This document shows positions 18,205 to 26,319 of a stretch of DNA of 64,000 nucleotides, one piece after another. Origin of the DNA: Pedobacter frigidisoli (lineage in GTDB: Bacteria; Bacteroidota; Bacteroidia; Sphingobacteriales; Sphingobacteriaceae); NCBI RefSeq assembly GCF_004331675.1, contig NZ_SJSN01000001.1, positions 604,502 to 668,501 of the forward strand. Reading direction: 5' to 3'. The notes beneath the pieces were generated by a model. It had not been told where the DNA came from. It saw only the letters and a program-made list of their open reading frames with translations, and did no database searches. Numbering within the stretch: the stretch's first letter is position 1; each line of letters opens with the position of its first letter. The position numbers were made by a program, and so were the translations under genes.

Positions 18205-18236
18205 AGCCCTTTAAGATATCTTAGAGGGCTTTTTTA
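18205..18236 (+). terminator. Intrinsic terminator with no upstream gene
   Basis: AGCCCTTTAAG-ATAT-CTTAGAGGGCT forms an 11-bp stem with one G-T wobble, followed by TTTTTT. It is correctly oriented for the plus strand, where no ORF precedes it. Confidence 0.7.
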
Positions 18237-18695
18237 ATTTAGCTTATTTTCAAATCGTTGAATAACATAGATAAGGACGGATTTTGGTTTCGAGCCCTGT
18301 ATGCGTACCCTGACGGTGCAAAGAAAAATCAAATCTGAAAATTACACCCAACTTGCTGTTATTGAGAATTTTATAGCCTTATTTCTGGTTCGAGCTTTGT
18401 ATATCGCAGACCACAAGAACAGAATTCATATCAATTATGTCGGGAAAGGCACAAGCTATATTGATTTGTGCTGTGATTTTGCGAGGATTGTTGTAAATGG
18501 GCTAAATTAAGCGATTATTTTAACATTGGCAGGGGTTGCCTGATATTACAGAAATATCGGGAGGCCCTTGCGGGCATTAACTTTTGCGAAAATGTACATA
18601 GGTGAAGTAGTGGCGGAAGCATAAGTTATTTTATATTATTACTAATAATGAGATTCTTCGGAAAAACAATTATATTCGTTTAAACCAAATTACGC

Positions 18696-20900
18696 TTGGA
18701 TCTCGAAACTCCCAAAAAACACTATAGAATTCCGGATGAAAATGTCCGTTTTGAAGCAGTTGTGCCTCCTAAGGGAGGGCGGTCTTTTAAAAGAAATGAC
18801 TATGCCGATCATGCAAATTATTTGTTGGAGAGAAGTTCGCTTGTTAGAACATCTCTTACTCAAAAAGATGATTATAATTGGAGTAAACACTTATATCTCA
18901 ATATTAAATCCCCTCAGTCTACAGTAATTAAAAGTGAAAAGACAAAGTTAAAAGCGTTGGGGTTTGAGATAATAAGCTTAAACAGATTTCATAAAAATGT
19001 ATGTCTTGCGAAAATCTCAAAAGATAATTTTGACGCACTAGAAAATAAAATCCAACGATATGCGAACGAGATTGGCAATCCTGGGAAGAGCAATCTGGCA
19101 ATTTTAGATGATATCGAGGAGGTTGGGGCAGAGGAAAAGCTTTCTGGTCTAGCGAAATTACAAAACGATTTGACGGTAATCATATACCTTTATAACTCAC
19201 TTAGCCAAAAAGAAAGATTTGTTATATTAAATCACCTAGAATCCGAATTTCAAAAACTATCAATAGATACCGAAAGCCAAGTTTTTGCGAATGGTACTAC
19301 TGCCATATCTTGCAAAGCAGACTATGCTGTCCTCGAGCATGTTATAAAATCTTATTCAACTGTTAACAAGGTCGAATTAAACTCTTCATTTTACATCAAA
19401 AGATCGTTGCCAGCCTCCAAATTACCAGCGATGCTGATAGTAAATCCACCTATTTCTAATTCCATTGTAGCAATTATTGATTCGGGGATTGAATCTTCTT
19501 CTGTTCCTTTTCGAAGCTTAGTAACCACCAATTTAAGATATCTTCCAAAATCCGCAGTTGATGTTGATCAAGATCATGGGACTTTCGTGGCAAGTCGATG
19601 TCTGTATGGTGATGAAATTGATAGTTGTTTAAGTTCCAATATTCTTACACCATATTGCAAAGTTATGGATGTAACTGTATTTGGCAAAGATAAACTGGGG
19701 AAAAGCGTAGGTCCAGATGATTTTTCACTTATGAATATAATCGGAGAAGTTGTCAAAAAACATCACAAAGAAATCAAAGTTTATAATCTGTCCTTGGGTA
19801 AGCCTGAACCTATAAAAGATTTTGACTATTCAGAAGTTGCTAAGCAAATTGACTACTTGTCAAAAACATACGGCGTAATTTTTATTATAGCCTCAGGCAA
19901 CATCGATGTGCCATTAGGAGTCTATCCACATGATCATTTTGGGAATAATGGGTCAAGGCTGGGTTCGCCCGCTGAATCTTTACTGGCAATTACTGTAGGA
20001 TCCATTGCAAAATATGATAATTTGAACTGTTTAGCTATCAAAAATGAAATTTCGCCGTTTTCTAGAATTGGTCCAGGTGCCGATGGTGGTTTGAAGCCTG
20101 AAATTGTAACGCATGGTGGCAATTTAGATAAGAAATACAAAGCAACTGCTCGTACTTCGAGTTACGGAATTAACAATACTGGAAATGAACTTGCAATAGA
20201 TGTTGGAACCAGCTTTTCTGCACCTCTTGTTTCACAATATGTTATTCGCCTAATAGATGCATTTCCCGAAGTAACTATGAATCTCATAAAGGCATTACTA
20301 TATCATTTTGCTCAGAAACGCTCGATACCTAGCACTATTATTAACCCACATAATTTCTACACGGGCTTCGGCGAACCAGATATTGAACAATCACTTTCTT
20401 CCGCTCCAAACGCATTTAGCTACTTTTTTGAAGGTTCGGTTGATCAAACAAAATATCAATATGTCGGATTTCATATTCCGAGTATTTTTAAGACTAACCC
20501 ATCAACTAAGCTAAAGGTTAAGGTAACAGTTGTTTTTGACCCATCTGTAAATCCAGTAAACGACCTAGAGTATAGTATGGCAAGGATAAGTGCCAGCCTA
20601 TTTAAAGCTCAGGGAACAGAGTTCAAGGAAATAAGCGTGGATGCTGATCAAAAGTATAATTTACCTTGGAATCCAATTCTTCAATTCGAGAAAGAATTCA
20701 CCAGGGGGTTTTCATGTGGATATTGGGAACTTAGATTAAGGTTGTTTACCAGAGGTATTTTAACTAATAAGTATTTGCAGGATTTCGCCGTAATAATTGA
20801 AGTCATAGACTCAAATAATATAGTAGATGTATATAAAGAAACCCTTAAGGAATTTGGTAATAAATACGAAATCGTGAGAAGTAAGGGTAAGGCAGCTTAG
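18696..20900 (+). CDS. Subtilisin-like serine protease (S8), cytoplasmic type
   Basis: The 734-residue protein has no signal peptide. After a roughly 245-residue N-terminal region, the S8 domain shows the catalytic triad in order: VAIIDSG (Asp262), DHGTFVAS (His294) and GTSFSAP (Ser506), with the oxyanion Asn402 in IIASGN. A beta-rich C-terminal domain follows. Such intracellular subtilases are known next to ATPase or ubiquitin-like genes in defence-type islands. The start is a TTG at 18696, as no in-frame ATG lies near. It ends 5 bp before the convergent ImmA/IrrE gene. The protease may cleave an effector or regulator of this island, which is inference. Confidence 0.88.
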   Translation: MDLETPKKHYRIPDENVRFEAVVPPKGGRSFKRNDYADHANYLLERSSLVRTSLTQKDDYNWSKHLYLNIKSPQSTVIKSEKTKLKALGFEIISLNRFHKNVCLAKISKDNFDALENKIQRYANEIGNPGKSNLAILDDIEEVGAEEKLSGLAKLQNDLTVIIYLYNSLSQKERFVILNHLESEFQKLSIDTESQVFANGTTAISCKADYAVLEHVIKSYSTVNKVELNSSFYIKRSLPASKLPAMLIVNPPISNSIVAIIDSGIESSSVPFRSLVTTNLRYLPKSAVDVDQDHGTFVASRCLYGDEIDSCLSSNILTPYCKVMDVTVFGKDKLGKSVGPDDFSLMNIIGEVVKKHHKEIKVYNLSLGKPEPIKDFDYSEVAKQIDYLSKTYGVIFIIASGNIDVPLGVYPHDHFGNNGSRLGSPAESLLAITVGSIAKYDNLNCLAIKNEISPFSRIGPGADGGLKPEIVTHGGNLDKKYKATARTSSYGINNTGNELAIDVGTSFSAPLVSQYVIRLIDAFPEVTMNLIKALLYHFAQKRSIPSTIINPHNFYTGFGEPDIEQSLSSAPNAFSYFFEGSVDQTKYQYVGFHIPSIFKTNPSTKLKVKVTVVFDPSVNPVNDLEYSMARISASLFKAQGTEFKEISVDADQKYNLPWNPILQFEKEFTRGFSCGYWELRLRLFTRGILTNKYLQDFAVIIEVIDSNNIVDVYKETLKEFGNKYEIVRSKGKAA

Positions 20901-20905
20901 CCGTT

Positions 20906-21787
20906 TCAGTTTGTTAGCACAAAGCTTGTGCGTGATTTTATGAGCTCACCTTTTGGAAACATGAAGACAAATATATTATAGCTATTATCAAAGTAATGAT
21001 AATCGCAGGGAATTTCTCCTCCCCCCGATTCAATTACAAGTTCACTTTTCATCATTCTCCTATTTGATAGGTAGTTTTGTACGAATGGCACATCGTAATC
21101 AAAGGTTGTTTCCCATTCAATTTGTCCCAATTCCTTAGTAAAAGAAGGTGATTGAAAATAATTTCTCAGTGAAAGATTTACGGTTGAAAATGGTGATTTA
21201 GATTCCTTATTCAGTACTAGAAGAGCGCATCTTTTCTTTGAATGCTCAACATATCTCCTTATTGTAGCATGAAATGAACCACCGAATAATTTCTGTAATT
21301 GAAGGCAAGTTGCTAGTTCAAGGGGATATTCGCCGACTTTTTCATTGAAGATTTGCACTTGAAATAATGCAGAAGAAGCAAAATAGTTTGCCTCGGATTC
21401 AAACATATCGTTGATATCAGGATCTAAGGTTTCATCATCATCCAAATATTTCAACATATTGCTTTGCCATCCGCAAAGCTCATGTCCAACTTCATGCAAT
21501 TTTACAAATTTTTGCTTTGAAGCGTGTTGGTTTAAATCTAGGTAAATCACCTTTTCAGTGCGATCTAATACCCCTCTTATCTTTGCCCAACCACTTTTTA
21601 GGGCTAGGCCTTTTTTCAAAAAGAAATTTGACGGAGCTTTACTTAAATCTACAGAAGAATCAACTCGCAATTCTGCATATTTAAGAATTTTATCCACGGG
21701 CGTGGGAAAAACACCCAGTGAATTACTTTTGTACAAAGCATCTAACGCGATGTTCTCAATGTCCGATTTCTTCTTGTCACTTATCAT
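20906..21787 (-). CDS. ImmA/IrrE family metallopeptidase
   Basis: This is the regulatory protease type that cleaves an HTH repressor after a stress signal. The zinc site is LHEVGHELCGW (HExxH at 98-102), with FESEANYFASSALF supplying the third ligand near Glu132. The C-terminal half (about 155-293) is a separate, less conserved domain that could sense the signal. The start overlaps the end of the XRE gene by 4 bp (ATGA type), so the two are translated together. By analogy with CapP/CapH, it probably cuts that XRE protein and releases the divergent ubiquitin-like operon. Confidence 0.88.
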   Translation of the reverse strand: MISDKKKSDIENIALDALYKSNSLGVFPTPVDKILKYAELRVDSSVDLSKAPSNFFLKKGLALKSGWAKIRGVLDRTEKVIYLDLNQHASKQKFVKLHEVGHELCGWQSNMLKYLDDDETLDPDINDMFESEANYFASSALFQVQIFNEKVGEYPLELATCLQLQKLFGGSFHATIRRYVEHSKKRCALLVLNKESKSPFSTVNLSLRNYFQSPSFTKELGQIEWETTFDYDVPFVQNYLSNRRMMKSELVIESGGGEIPCDYHYFDNSYNIFVFMFPKGELIKSRTSFVLTN

Positions 21788-22137
21788 TTTTTAGTTTGAT
21801 GTCGTAAAAATTTTAGGTATTCAATAATTTTGTCCCTTTCTTCATCTGTCAAATCTCCCATTGCCGAAGAAAATGCAAAACTTCCTGTTTGTACAGTTGA
21901 ATCTTTTTTCTTTTCTACTATTCCGGCAGTAACCATTAAATCATCAAAATTCATGTTGAACAGCTCTGATAATCTATATAAGGTATTTGCAGAAGGCTTC
22001 TTTATCTTATCGTTTTCTAACTGACTTAAATAGGCATTAGATATGCCTGACTGAATTTCGAGCTCTCTTAATGAGATTTGTTTTAGCTCTCGTGCATCTT
22101 TTAGGATTTTTCCTAGTGATTTGTTTACAGTTTCCAT
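21784..22137 (-). CDS. XRE-family transcriptional regulator
   Basis: A lambda-repressor-type HTH fills residues 8-65 (LKQISLRELEIQSGISNAYLSQLEND). It is followed by a linker that could be the cleavage region (VEKKKDSTVQTGSFAFSSAMG) and a C-terminal helix. At 117 residues it matches the HTH partners of ImmA/IrrE peptidases. It is divergent from the multiubiquitin gene. The 185-bp gap between their starts contains three TATCAAGCA words and two inverted repeats, suitable as its operators. It likely represses both directions. Confidence 0.9.
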   Translation of the reverse strand: METVNKSLGKILKDARELKQISLRELEIQSGISNAYLSQLENDKIKKPSANTLYRLSELFNMNFDDLMVTAGIVEKKKDSTVQTGSFAFSSAMGDLTDEERDKIIEYLKFLRHQTKK

Positions 22138-22215
22138 AGCAGTACAAAGTTAAGTAGACTTATTCTAATTAGCAAATGCTAATTTCAGTAAGCGTATGTA
22201 TAGCAAGATAAAAAT

Positions 22216-22302
22216 TATCAAGCACATTATCAAGCACTTGATAAATATATTTAATTATTATCAAGCATTGCTTGCTCAAGCAAGCAATATTGTGTATGTT
22301 TG
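22216..22302 (+). promoter_or_regulatory. Operator cluster and promoter of the ubiquitin-like operon
   Basis: TATCAAGCA occurs at 22216, 22228 and 22259. The second belongs to the perfect palindrome TATCAAG-CA-CTTGATA (22228-22243). A further inverted repeat, ATTGCTTGC-TCAA-GCAAGCAAT, covers 22267-22288. Downstream, TATGTTTG at 22295-22302 is an exact TAnnTTTG -7 box, with TTG at 22272-22274 near -33. The position between divergent xre and multiubiquitin genes makes XRE the probable ligand. Confidence 0.7.
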
Positions 22303-22322
22303 TATCATTAAATCATATAGTT

Positions 22323-23015
22323 ATGAAAGATACAGAAAAGGGGGCAGACCTTACAACTGCCATTAAGAGCTTACCGCTAATCATTGGGACTAAAAGTTTC
22401 GACTGGGGTAAACAGTACATTACGGGCAGGCAAGTAAGAGACCTTGTGAATGCCTCCGAGGAAGTTGAACTTTTCTTAGCTATCAAAAAGCCGTGGGAAG
22501 ATGAGTTAATCCTTGATGAGGATAAGGTTGACTTGGCTAGACCAGGAATTGAGAAGTTTTTCTTTAAGGATATACTTCTACTTACCATCAACGACAAAAA
22601 GTACAAATGGTATGAACAGTATATCACTGGTAAACAGTTAAAGGTTCTGGCACAGATACCAATAGAAGATGCGCTTTATTTGAGTATTAAAAAGCCCTGG
22701 GAAAATGAGCTGGTGGAGAACGAGACGAGTGTTGATCTTGCCAGACCAGGGATTGAGCATTTTTTTTCAAAGGAGGTTGATCGGGAAGTAGTAATCATTG
22801 TGAATGGTAAACCAAGAACTTGGAACAAGAGAAAAATCTCTTTTGAGGAAGTTGTCTCCCTTGCGGAAGGTAATGCCAATAACGAGCAGAAAGCCTACAC
22901 CGTTACGTACCTTAAGGGCCCAAAACAGAATCCTGAGGGAGAAATGGCTAAAGGTGATATTGTTTTTGTAACCGATAAAATGATCTTCAATGCAACACCA
23001 ACTGATAAATCATAG
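22323..23015 (+). CDS. Multiubiquitin-domain protein with three ubiquitin-like repeats
   Basis: The protein consists of three consecutive beta-grasp modules of about 65-75 residues. The first two share the end KKPWE(D/N)EL…VDLARPGIE(K/H)FF and the opening Y(I)TG(R/K)Q; the third is more diverged (VVIIVNGKPRTWNKRKISF). This is the Multi_ubiq family of prokaryotic ubiquitin-like proteins. The C terminus is TPTDKS, with no glycine pair, so E1 activation would need trimming or a different chemistry. I start at the ATG at 22323 because the -7 box at 22295-22302 lies inside the longer reading from 22272. Its last 26 bp overlap the E1 gene. Confidence 0.9.
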   Translation: MKDTEKGADLTTAIKSLPLIIGTKSFDWGKQYITGRQVRDLVNASEEVELFLAIKKPWEDELILDEDKVDLARPGIEKFFFKDILLLTINDKKYKWYEQYITGKQLKVLAQIPIEDALYLSIKKPWENELVENETSVDLARPGIEHFFSKEVDREVVIIVNGKPRTWNKRKISFEEVVSLAEGNANNEQKAYTVTYLKGPKQNPEGEMAKGDIVFVTDKMIFNATPTDKS

Positions 23016-24171
23016 TCCCGATCTGAAACGCCTCAGGGATGAGGGTTACGATCTAGAGGTGAAAGGTGGATACGTCTGTATCCACCACATCCCTTATGTT
23101 AATGCAGAAATGCAAGTGAAATATGGTAAGCTTATATGCGCCCTTAGCATAACTTCTCCTACTTCGATTTCCAAGCCTGCTGACCATACGGCATATTTTA
23201 TGGGGGAAATGCCGTGCCATAAAGATGGTGTCCCATACACATCCATTGTAAATAATAGCCAAGTGACTCCCTTAGTTGATGGCTATATAGGTAATCACTA
23301 CTTATCTAGCAAGCCTGCATGTGGTTATTATGATGACTTTTATGATAAATTGACGAGGTATGCAAGCCTAATATCTGCACCAGCAAAATCAATTGATGGG
23401 ACTGCAACTGAAACTCCATTTAATCCTTTCAGGGATGATATAGAAGATAGTTCTTTCAATTACTTTGATACCAACGCAAGTAGGGCGAACATAGTTCAGG
23501 TGAATGCCAAACTGAGTGGGCAGAAAATAGTGATTATCGGCCTGGGCGGTACAGGTTCTTATATTCTTGACCAAGTTGCTAAAACTCCAGTAGCGGAGAT
23601 ACATTTATATGATGCTGATGTTTTCTCTCAGCACAATGCATTTCGTTCACCTGGTGCTCCTTCTATCGAGGAATTGGACTTGAAAAAAAGCAAAGCGGAA
23701 TATTTTGCGGATATATACTCGAAGATGCATAAAGGTGTTATTCCTCATGTTGAATATATTACGGTAGAAAATGTTCAGCTATTAAAAGATGCATCTTATG
23801 TTTTCATTTGCATAGATAACAACTCCGCGAGGAAATGCATCATCGATGAGCTACTTAAGTTAAAGGTTTCTTTCATCGATGTAGGGCTCGGCGTTACATT
23901 GGTAGATGATCAATTAATAGGTATCGTAAGAACTACAACGGGAACGGATTTAAAAAATGATCATTTAACCAAAAGAATTCCTATTGAAGAAACTGAAGGG
24001 AATGAGTATCGTACAAACATACAAATTGCTGACCTAAATACACTTAACGCAATCATGGCAGTGATTAAATGGAAAAAACTCAGTGCATTTTATCAAGATC
24101 TTGTAGAAGAACATCAAACCACTTATTCAATTAACGTAGCACAACTTTTAAATGGAGACACTACAGCATAG
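22990..24171 (+). CDS. ThiF/E1-like adenylyltransferase with N-terminal DUF6791-like domain
   Basis: The C-terminal two thirds is an E1/ThiF fold. The nucleotide loop is VIIGLGGTGSYILDQ (about 181-195), followed by LYDADVFSQHNAFRSPG with the Asp and Asn-x-x-Arg used in adenylation, a Lys-rich helix, and FICIDNNSARKCI. The first 150 residues form an extra domain typical of ThiF proteins in these operons (DUF6791), with Cys in GEMPCHKDG and KPACGYYDD. Whether that domain is E2-like I cannot tell. The enzyme would activate the multiubiquitin protein encoded just upstream, with which it overlaps. Confidence 0.88.
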   Translation: MQHQLINHSPDLKRLRDEGYDLEVKGGYVCIHHIPYVNAEMQVKYGKLICALSITSPTSISKPADHTAYFMGEMPCHKDGVPYTSIVNNSQVTPLVDGYIGNHYLSSKPACGYYDDFYDKLTRYASLISAPAKSIDGTATETPFNPFRDDIEDSSFNYFDTNASRANIVQVNAKLSGQKIVIIGLGGTGSYILDQVAKTPVAEIHLYDADVFSQHNAFRSPGAPSIEELDLKKSKAEYFADIYSKMHKGVIPHVEYITVENVQLLKDASYVFICIDNNSARKCIIDELLKLKVSFIDVGLGVTLVDDQLIGIVRTTTGTDLKNDHLTKRIPIEETEGNEYRTNIQIADLNTLNAIMAVIKWKKLSAFYQDLVEEHQTTYSINVAQLLNGDTTA

Positions 24172-24589
24172 GTTCGTGGAATTTATTCCTGAAGTACTGG
24201 ATGAAGGCATTTTGTATATCACAATGGAATATAGAACCGCAGTTCATATGTGTGTTTGTGGATGTGGAAATGAAGTAATTACTCCATTCTCTCCTACAGA
24301 TTGGCATTTAAGATTCTATGGAGATAGTGTTTCTATATATCCATCAATAGGGAGCTGGAGTTTTAAATGTAGGTCTCATTATTGGATTACTAGAAATCGG
24401 ATTGAACATGCCGAAAGTTGGAACGATAGAGAGGTTCAACAAGGAAGAGATGCAGATAAAATGAACAAGAAAAGCTTCTACGATGAAAAGTCACAAGAGC
24501 CTAAATTTGAAAAACCTGGAACTAAACTAAATAGAAAAACAAAAAAATGGAGTTTGAAATCTTTTTTTTCATTTCTCGGATTTAAGTAG
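24152..24589 (+). CDS. DUF6527 protein, zinc-ribbon type
   Basis: The protein carries CVCGCGNEV and, about 40 residues later, FKCRSHYWITRNRI, a Cys/His set that likely binds zinc. This is the DUF6527 pattern found as the third gene of ThiF/multiubiquitin operons. Its ATG lies inside the end of the E1 gene (20-bp overlap), so the three products are coupled. A basic C-terminal tail ends in a short hydrophobic stretch (SFFSFLGFK). Its role is unknown; it stands where other systems have an E2 or a deconjugase. Confidence 0.85.
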   Translation: METLQHRFVEFIPEVLDEGILYITMEYRTAVHMCVCGCGNEVITPFSPTDWHLRFYGDSVSIYPSIGSWSFKCRSHYWITRNRIEHAESWNDREVQQGRDADKMNKKSFYDEKSQEPKFEKPGTKLNRKTKKWSLKSFFSFLGFK

Positions 24590-24601
24590 AACTAAAAATA
24601 T

Positions 24602-24610
24602 GAAAGGAGG
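24602..24610 (+). promoter_or_regulatory. Unusually strong Shine-Dalgarno site
   Basis: GAAAGGAGG lies 8 bases before the ATG at 24619. Near-perfect anti-SD matches are uncommon in Bacteroidota and help to identify the very short gene that follows as real. Confidence 0.75.
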
Positions 24611-24618
24611 TATTTTAA

Positions 24619-24744
24619 ATGAGCAAGATAACAGTAAGGGTTAATAAGAGTGCTATTACAGGAAGATTTGTGTCAAATGCACAAGTTAAGCGCAGTCCAA
24701 AAACAACATACGTTCAAACAGTTAAAAAATCGAAAAGAAAATGA
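24619..24744 (+). CDS. Small basic protein, 41 aa
   Basis: The ORF encodes a 41-residue Lys/Arg-rich protein with the pattern KSAITGRFV…KRSPKTT…QTVKK. Similar tiny proteins with an S-A-x-T-G-R-F/Y-V core and a P-x-T-T element are common next to DUF2188 genes in diverse bacteria. The strong ribosome site at 24602-24610 and the 4-bp ATGA overlap with the DUF2188 gene support translation. It may bind nucleic acid by charge, but no function is known. Confidence 0.75.
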   Translation: MSKITVRVNKSAITGRFVSNAQVKRSPKTTYVQTVKKSKRK

Positions 24745-24962
24745 GTAAAAATCAACATGTAGTGCCGCACAACGGGAGTTGGGCAGTGCGCGGTGCAGGG
24801 AACGAAAGAGTCACCAGAATAGCCGCAACACAATCTCAAGCACAGGAAATAGCTAGAGGGATTGCGATTAATCAAAGGTCTGAAGTTATAATCCATAGAC
24901 CTAATGGACAGATTAGAGACCGTAATTCATATGGTAACGATCTTTATCCACCAAAGGGCTAG
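24741..24962 (+). CDS. DUF2188 domain protein
   Basis: The 73-residue protein matches DUF2188: HVVPHNGSWAVRGAGNERVTR, then helix SQAQEIARGIA and strand SEVIIHRPNGQIRDRNSYG. These short alpha/beta proteins resemble double-stranded-RNA-binding or Hfq-unrelated folds in shape; their activity is unknown. Its ATG overlaps the stop of the preceding 41-aa gene, forming a two-gene unit that may be the tail of the ubiquitin-like operon. Confidence 0.85.
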   Translation: MSKNQHVVPHNGSWAVRGAGNERVTRIAATQSQAQEIARGIAINQRSEVIIHRPNGQIRDRNSYGNDLYPPKG

Positions 24963-25039
24963 TTTATGATTTTGATTACTTAAGCCATGATGAAATAATT
25001 TGTTATGGCTTTTAGTTTTATATAGATAACTTTAATGTT

Positions 25040-25420
25040 ATGAATGACCCAAATAAAGAAGCGCAAAAGGGAAATATTCTTTGGAGCGACAATAACCTAA
25101 ACAAAAGTGGTAGAAGAGCTCATTATATGGTTTTTATTAAGCCACACGATGCTCATTATTTTGTAGGAGCAATGATAACGCATGCCAAAGGGTTTAATAA
25201 TATTGAATTAGAGGAAAATCATTTTGAAAAAAGTGATGCTAATGGAAAGAACTATAAGGTTTACTTTGATAGAAGCCTTATTGTAGGGAATCCACTTTTT
25301 AAGAGCCTTGAGTGGCGACCTTTTGAAAAAGTTGGCCAGCTAACAGAAGAAGGAATAGCATTTGTTGAAAATGAAATATTAAAATTTGCTCCCGCATTTT
25401 ATGTGGATAATGCAAATTGA
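25040..25420 (+). CDS. Hypothetical protein, 126 aa
   Basis: No family is recognised. The pattern is a soluble beta-barrel-like protein: RAHYMVFIKPHDAHYFVGAMITHA, KNYKVYFDRSLIVG, FEKVGQLTEEGIAFVE. The succession of strands with a Gly-rich turn faintly resembles the SH3-like PemK/MazF toxins, but no catalytic residue pattern can be assigned. It lies between the DUF2188 gene and a convergent GNAT gene and has composition similar to the defence island. Confidence 0.6.
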   Translation: MNDPNKEAQKGNILWSDNNLNKSGRRAHYMVFIKPHDAHYFVGAMITHAKGFNNIELEENHFEKSDANGKNYKVYFDRSLIVGNPLFKSLEWRPFEKVGQLTEEGIAFVENEILKFAPAFYVDNAN

Positions 25421-25453
25421 TGTTGTAGAACATTCCGAAAGTTAGTGTTGTAA

Positions 25454-26275
25454 CTATTTAATTAGCACTGCTAGGTGATCGTAGACAGGAAGATATCCAA
25501 CTCTCTCAAATATTTTAATTGACCTAGGATTTGCCCTGTCAGCAAGGAGACCGACCTTAAGGTGTCCCTTAGATAATAGGAGTGAACTGAGCTGAGTTAA
25601 TAGTGAATAGCCATATCCTTTACCACGAAGTTTAGATTTAGTGAAGAATTGCCCAATGAGAGGATAAAATTTCTCTTCACTGATAACTTGAGCAATGCTA
25701 CAAATATTTCCGTCAATTGTCAATTTATATATATTGCCATTTTCGATGCCTGACTTAGTAATATCATAGAAGTATTCTGCTGTTCTAGGGCCTTTACCCT
25801 GATATTCTTCCATATAATATTGATGGGACATTTCAGCTATTTCCAACTTATCTTCTACAAAAGCCTTTTGTATTTGCTGATCAGGAAATTCTTGTGGACT
25901 TACATTATCAATGGAATATACGATGCGGTCTTTAATCACTTCGTAAGGAACATCATTAAACTCCAAAAGATCTGTGATTACAATTCGCTGTCCTGAAAGC
26001 GTATATCCTGTTAGGGTAGGGAAATCAAGATCCCTCTCAATTGCTTCCAAAGTCTCATCCGTCCAGCCAAAAGAGTGTACTACAATGTTCTCGTCAAACC
26101 ACATACAGTAAGCGGTTTCTTGCCCACGATCATATATGTCCCATAGCTGAAACAATTGTTTTGATGCTAGCATGTTCATAAGACTACTATAAAAAGCAAA
26201 GTAGTTCTTGTCAATTATTTTTGCATTTACATTGAGGAACTCCTGACTTGTGCTAAAATATTTTTTTTTGATCAT
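25454..26275 (-). CDS. GNAT family N-acetyltransferase
   Basis: The C-terminal 120 residues form a GNAT fold. The acetyl-CoA loop is FTKSKLRGKGYGYSLLTQL, with RANPRSIKIFERVGYLPV as the terminal strand-helix motif. The N-terminal 140 residues are an additional domain of unknown role (ECHAY-like elements such as YCMWFDENIVVHSFGW). Substrate cannot be predicted; resistance-type small molecules and protein N-termini are both possible. It is a single gene, convergent with the 126-aa ORF and downstream of the HNH-ATPase pair. Confidence 0.8.
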   Translation of the reverse strand: MIKKKYFSTSQEFLNVNAKIIDKNYFAFYSSLMNMLASKQLFQLWDIYDRGQETAYCMWFDENIVVHSFGWTDETLEAIERDLDFPTLTGYTLSGQRIVITDLLEFNDVPYEVIKDRIVYSIDNVSPQEFPDQQIQKAFVEDKLEIAEMSHQYYMEEYQGKGPRTAEYFYDITKSGIENGNIYKLTIDGNICSIAQVISEEKFYPLIGQFFTKSKLRGKGYGYSLLTQLSSLLLSKGHLKVGLLADRANPRSIKIFERVGYLPVYDHLAVLIK

Positions 26276-26319
26276 CTTTTGTGGTGTAATTTATTTGAAC
26301 GTCACATCCTAATATAAAT

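Larger units (their letters stand above)
17761..18695. other. Long spacer between phosphoesterase and subtilase genes
   Basis: About 930 bp without a convincing gene. It contains the right copy of the long direct repeat (17942-18073), a small hairpin GGGTCG…CGACCC (18179-18201) and a plus-strand intrinsic terminator (18205-18236). The terminator implies a short untranslated RNA somewhere in 18080-18236, because no plus-strand ORF ends there. A 69-codon ORF at 18301-18510 lacks any coding sign. Confidence 0.55.

Noticed and set aside
18301..18510. 69-codon ORF on the plus strand in the long spacer
   Set aside because: No ribosome site, mixed composition and no relation to the terminator just before it; the translation has no recognisable pattern.
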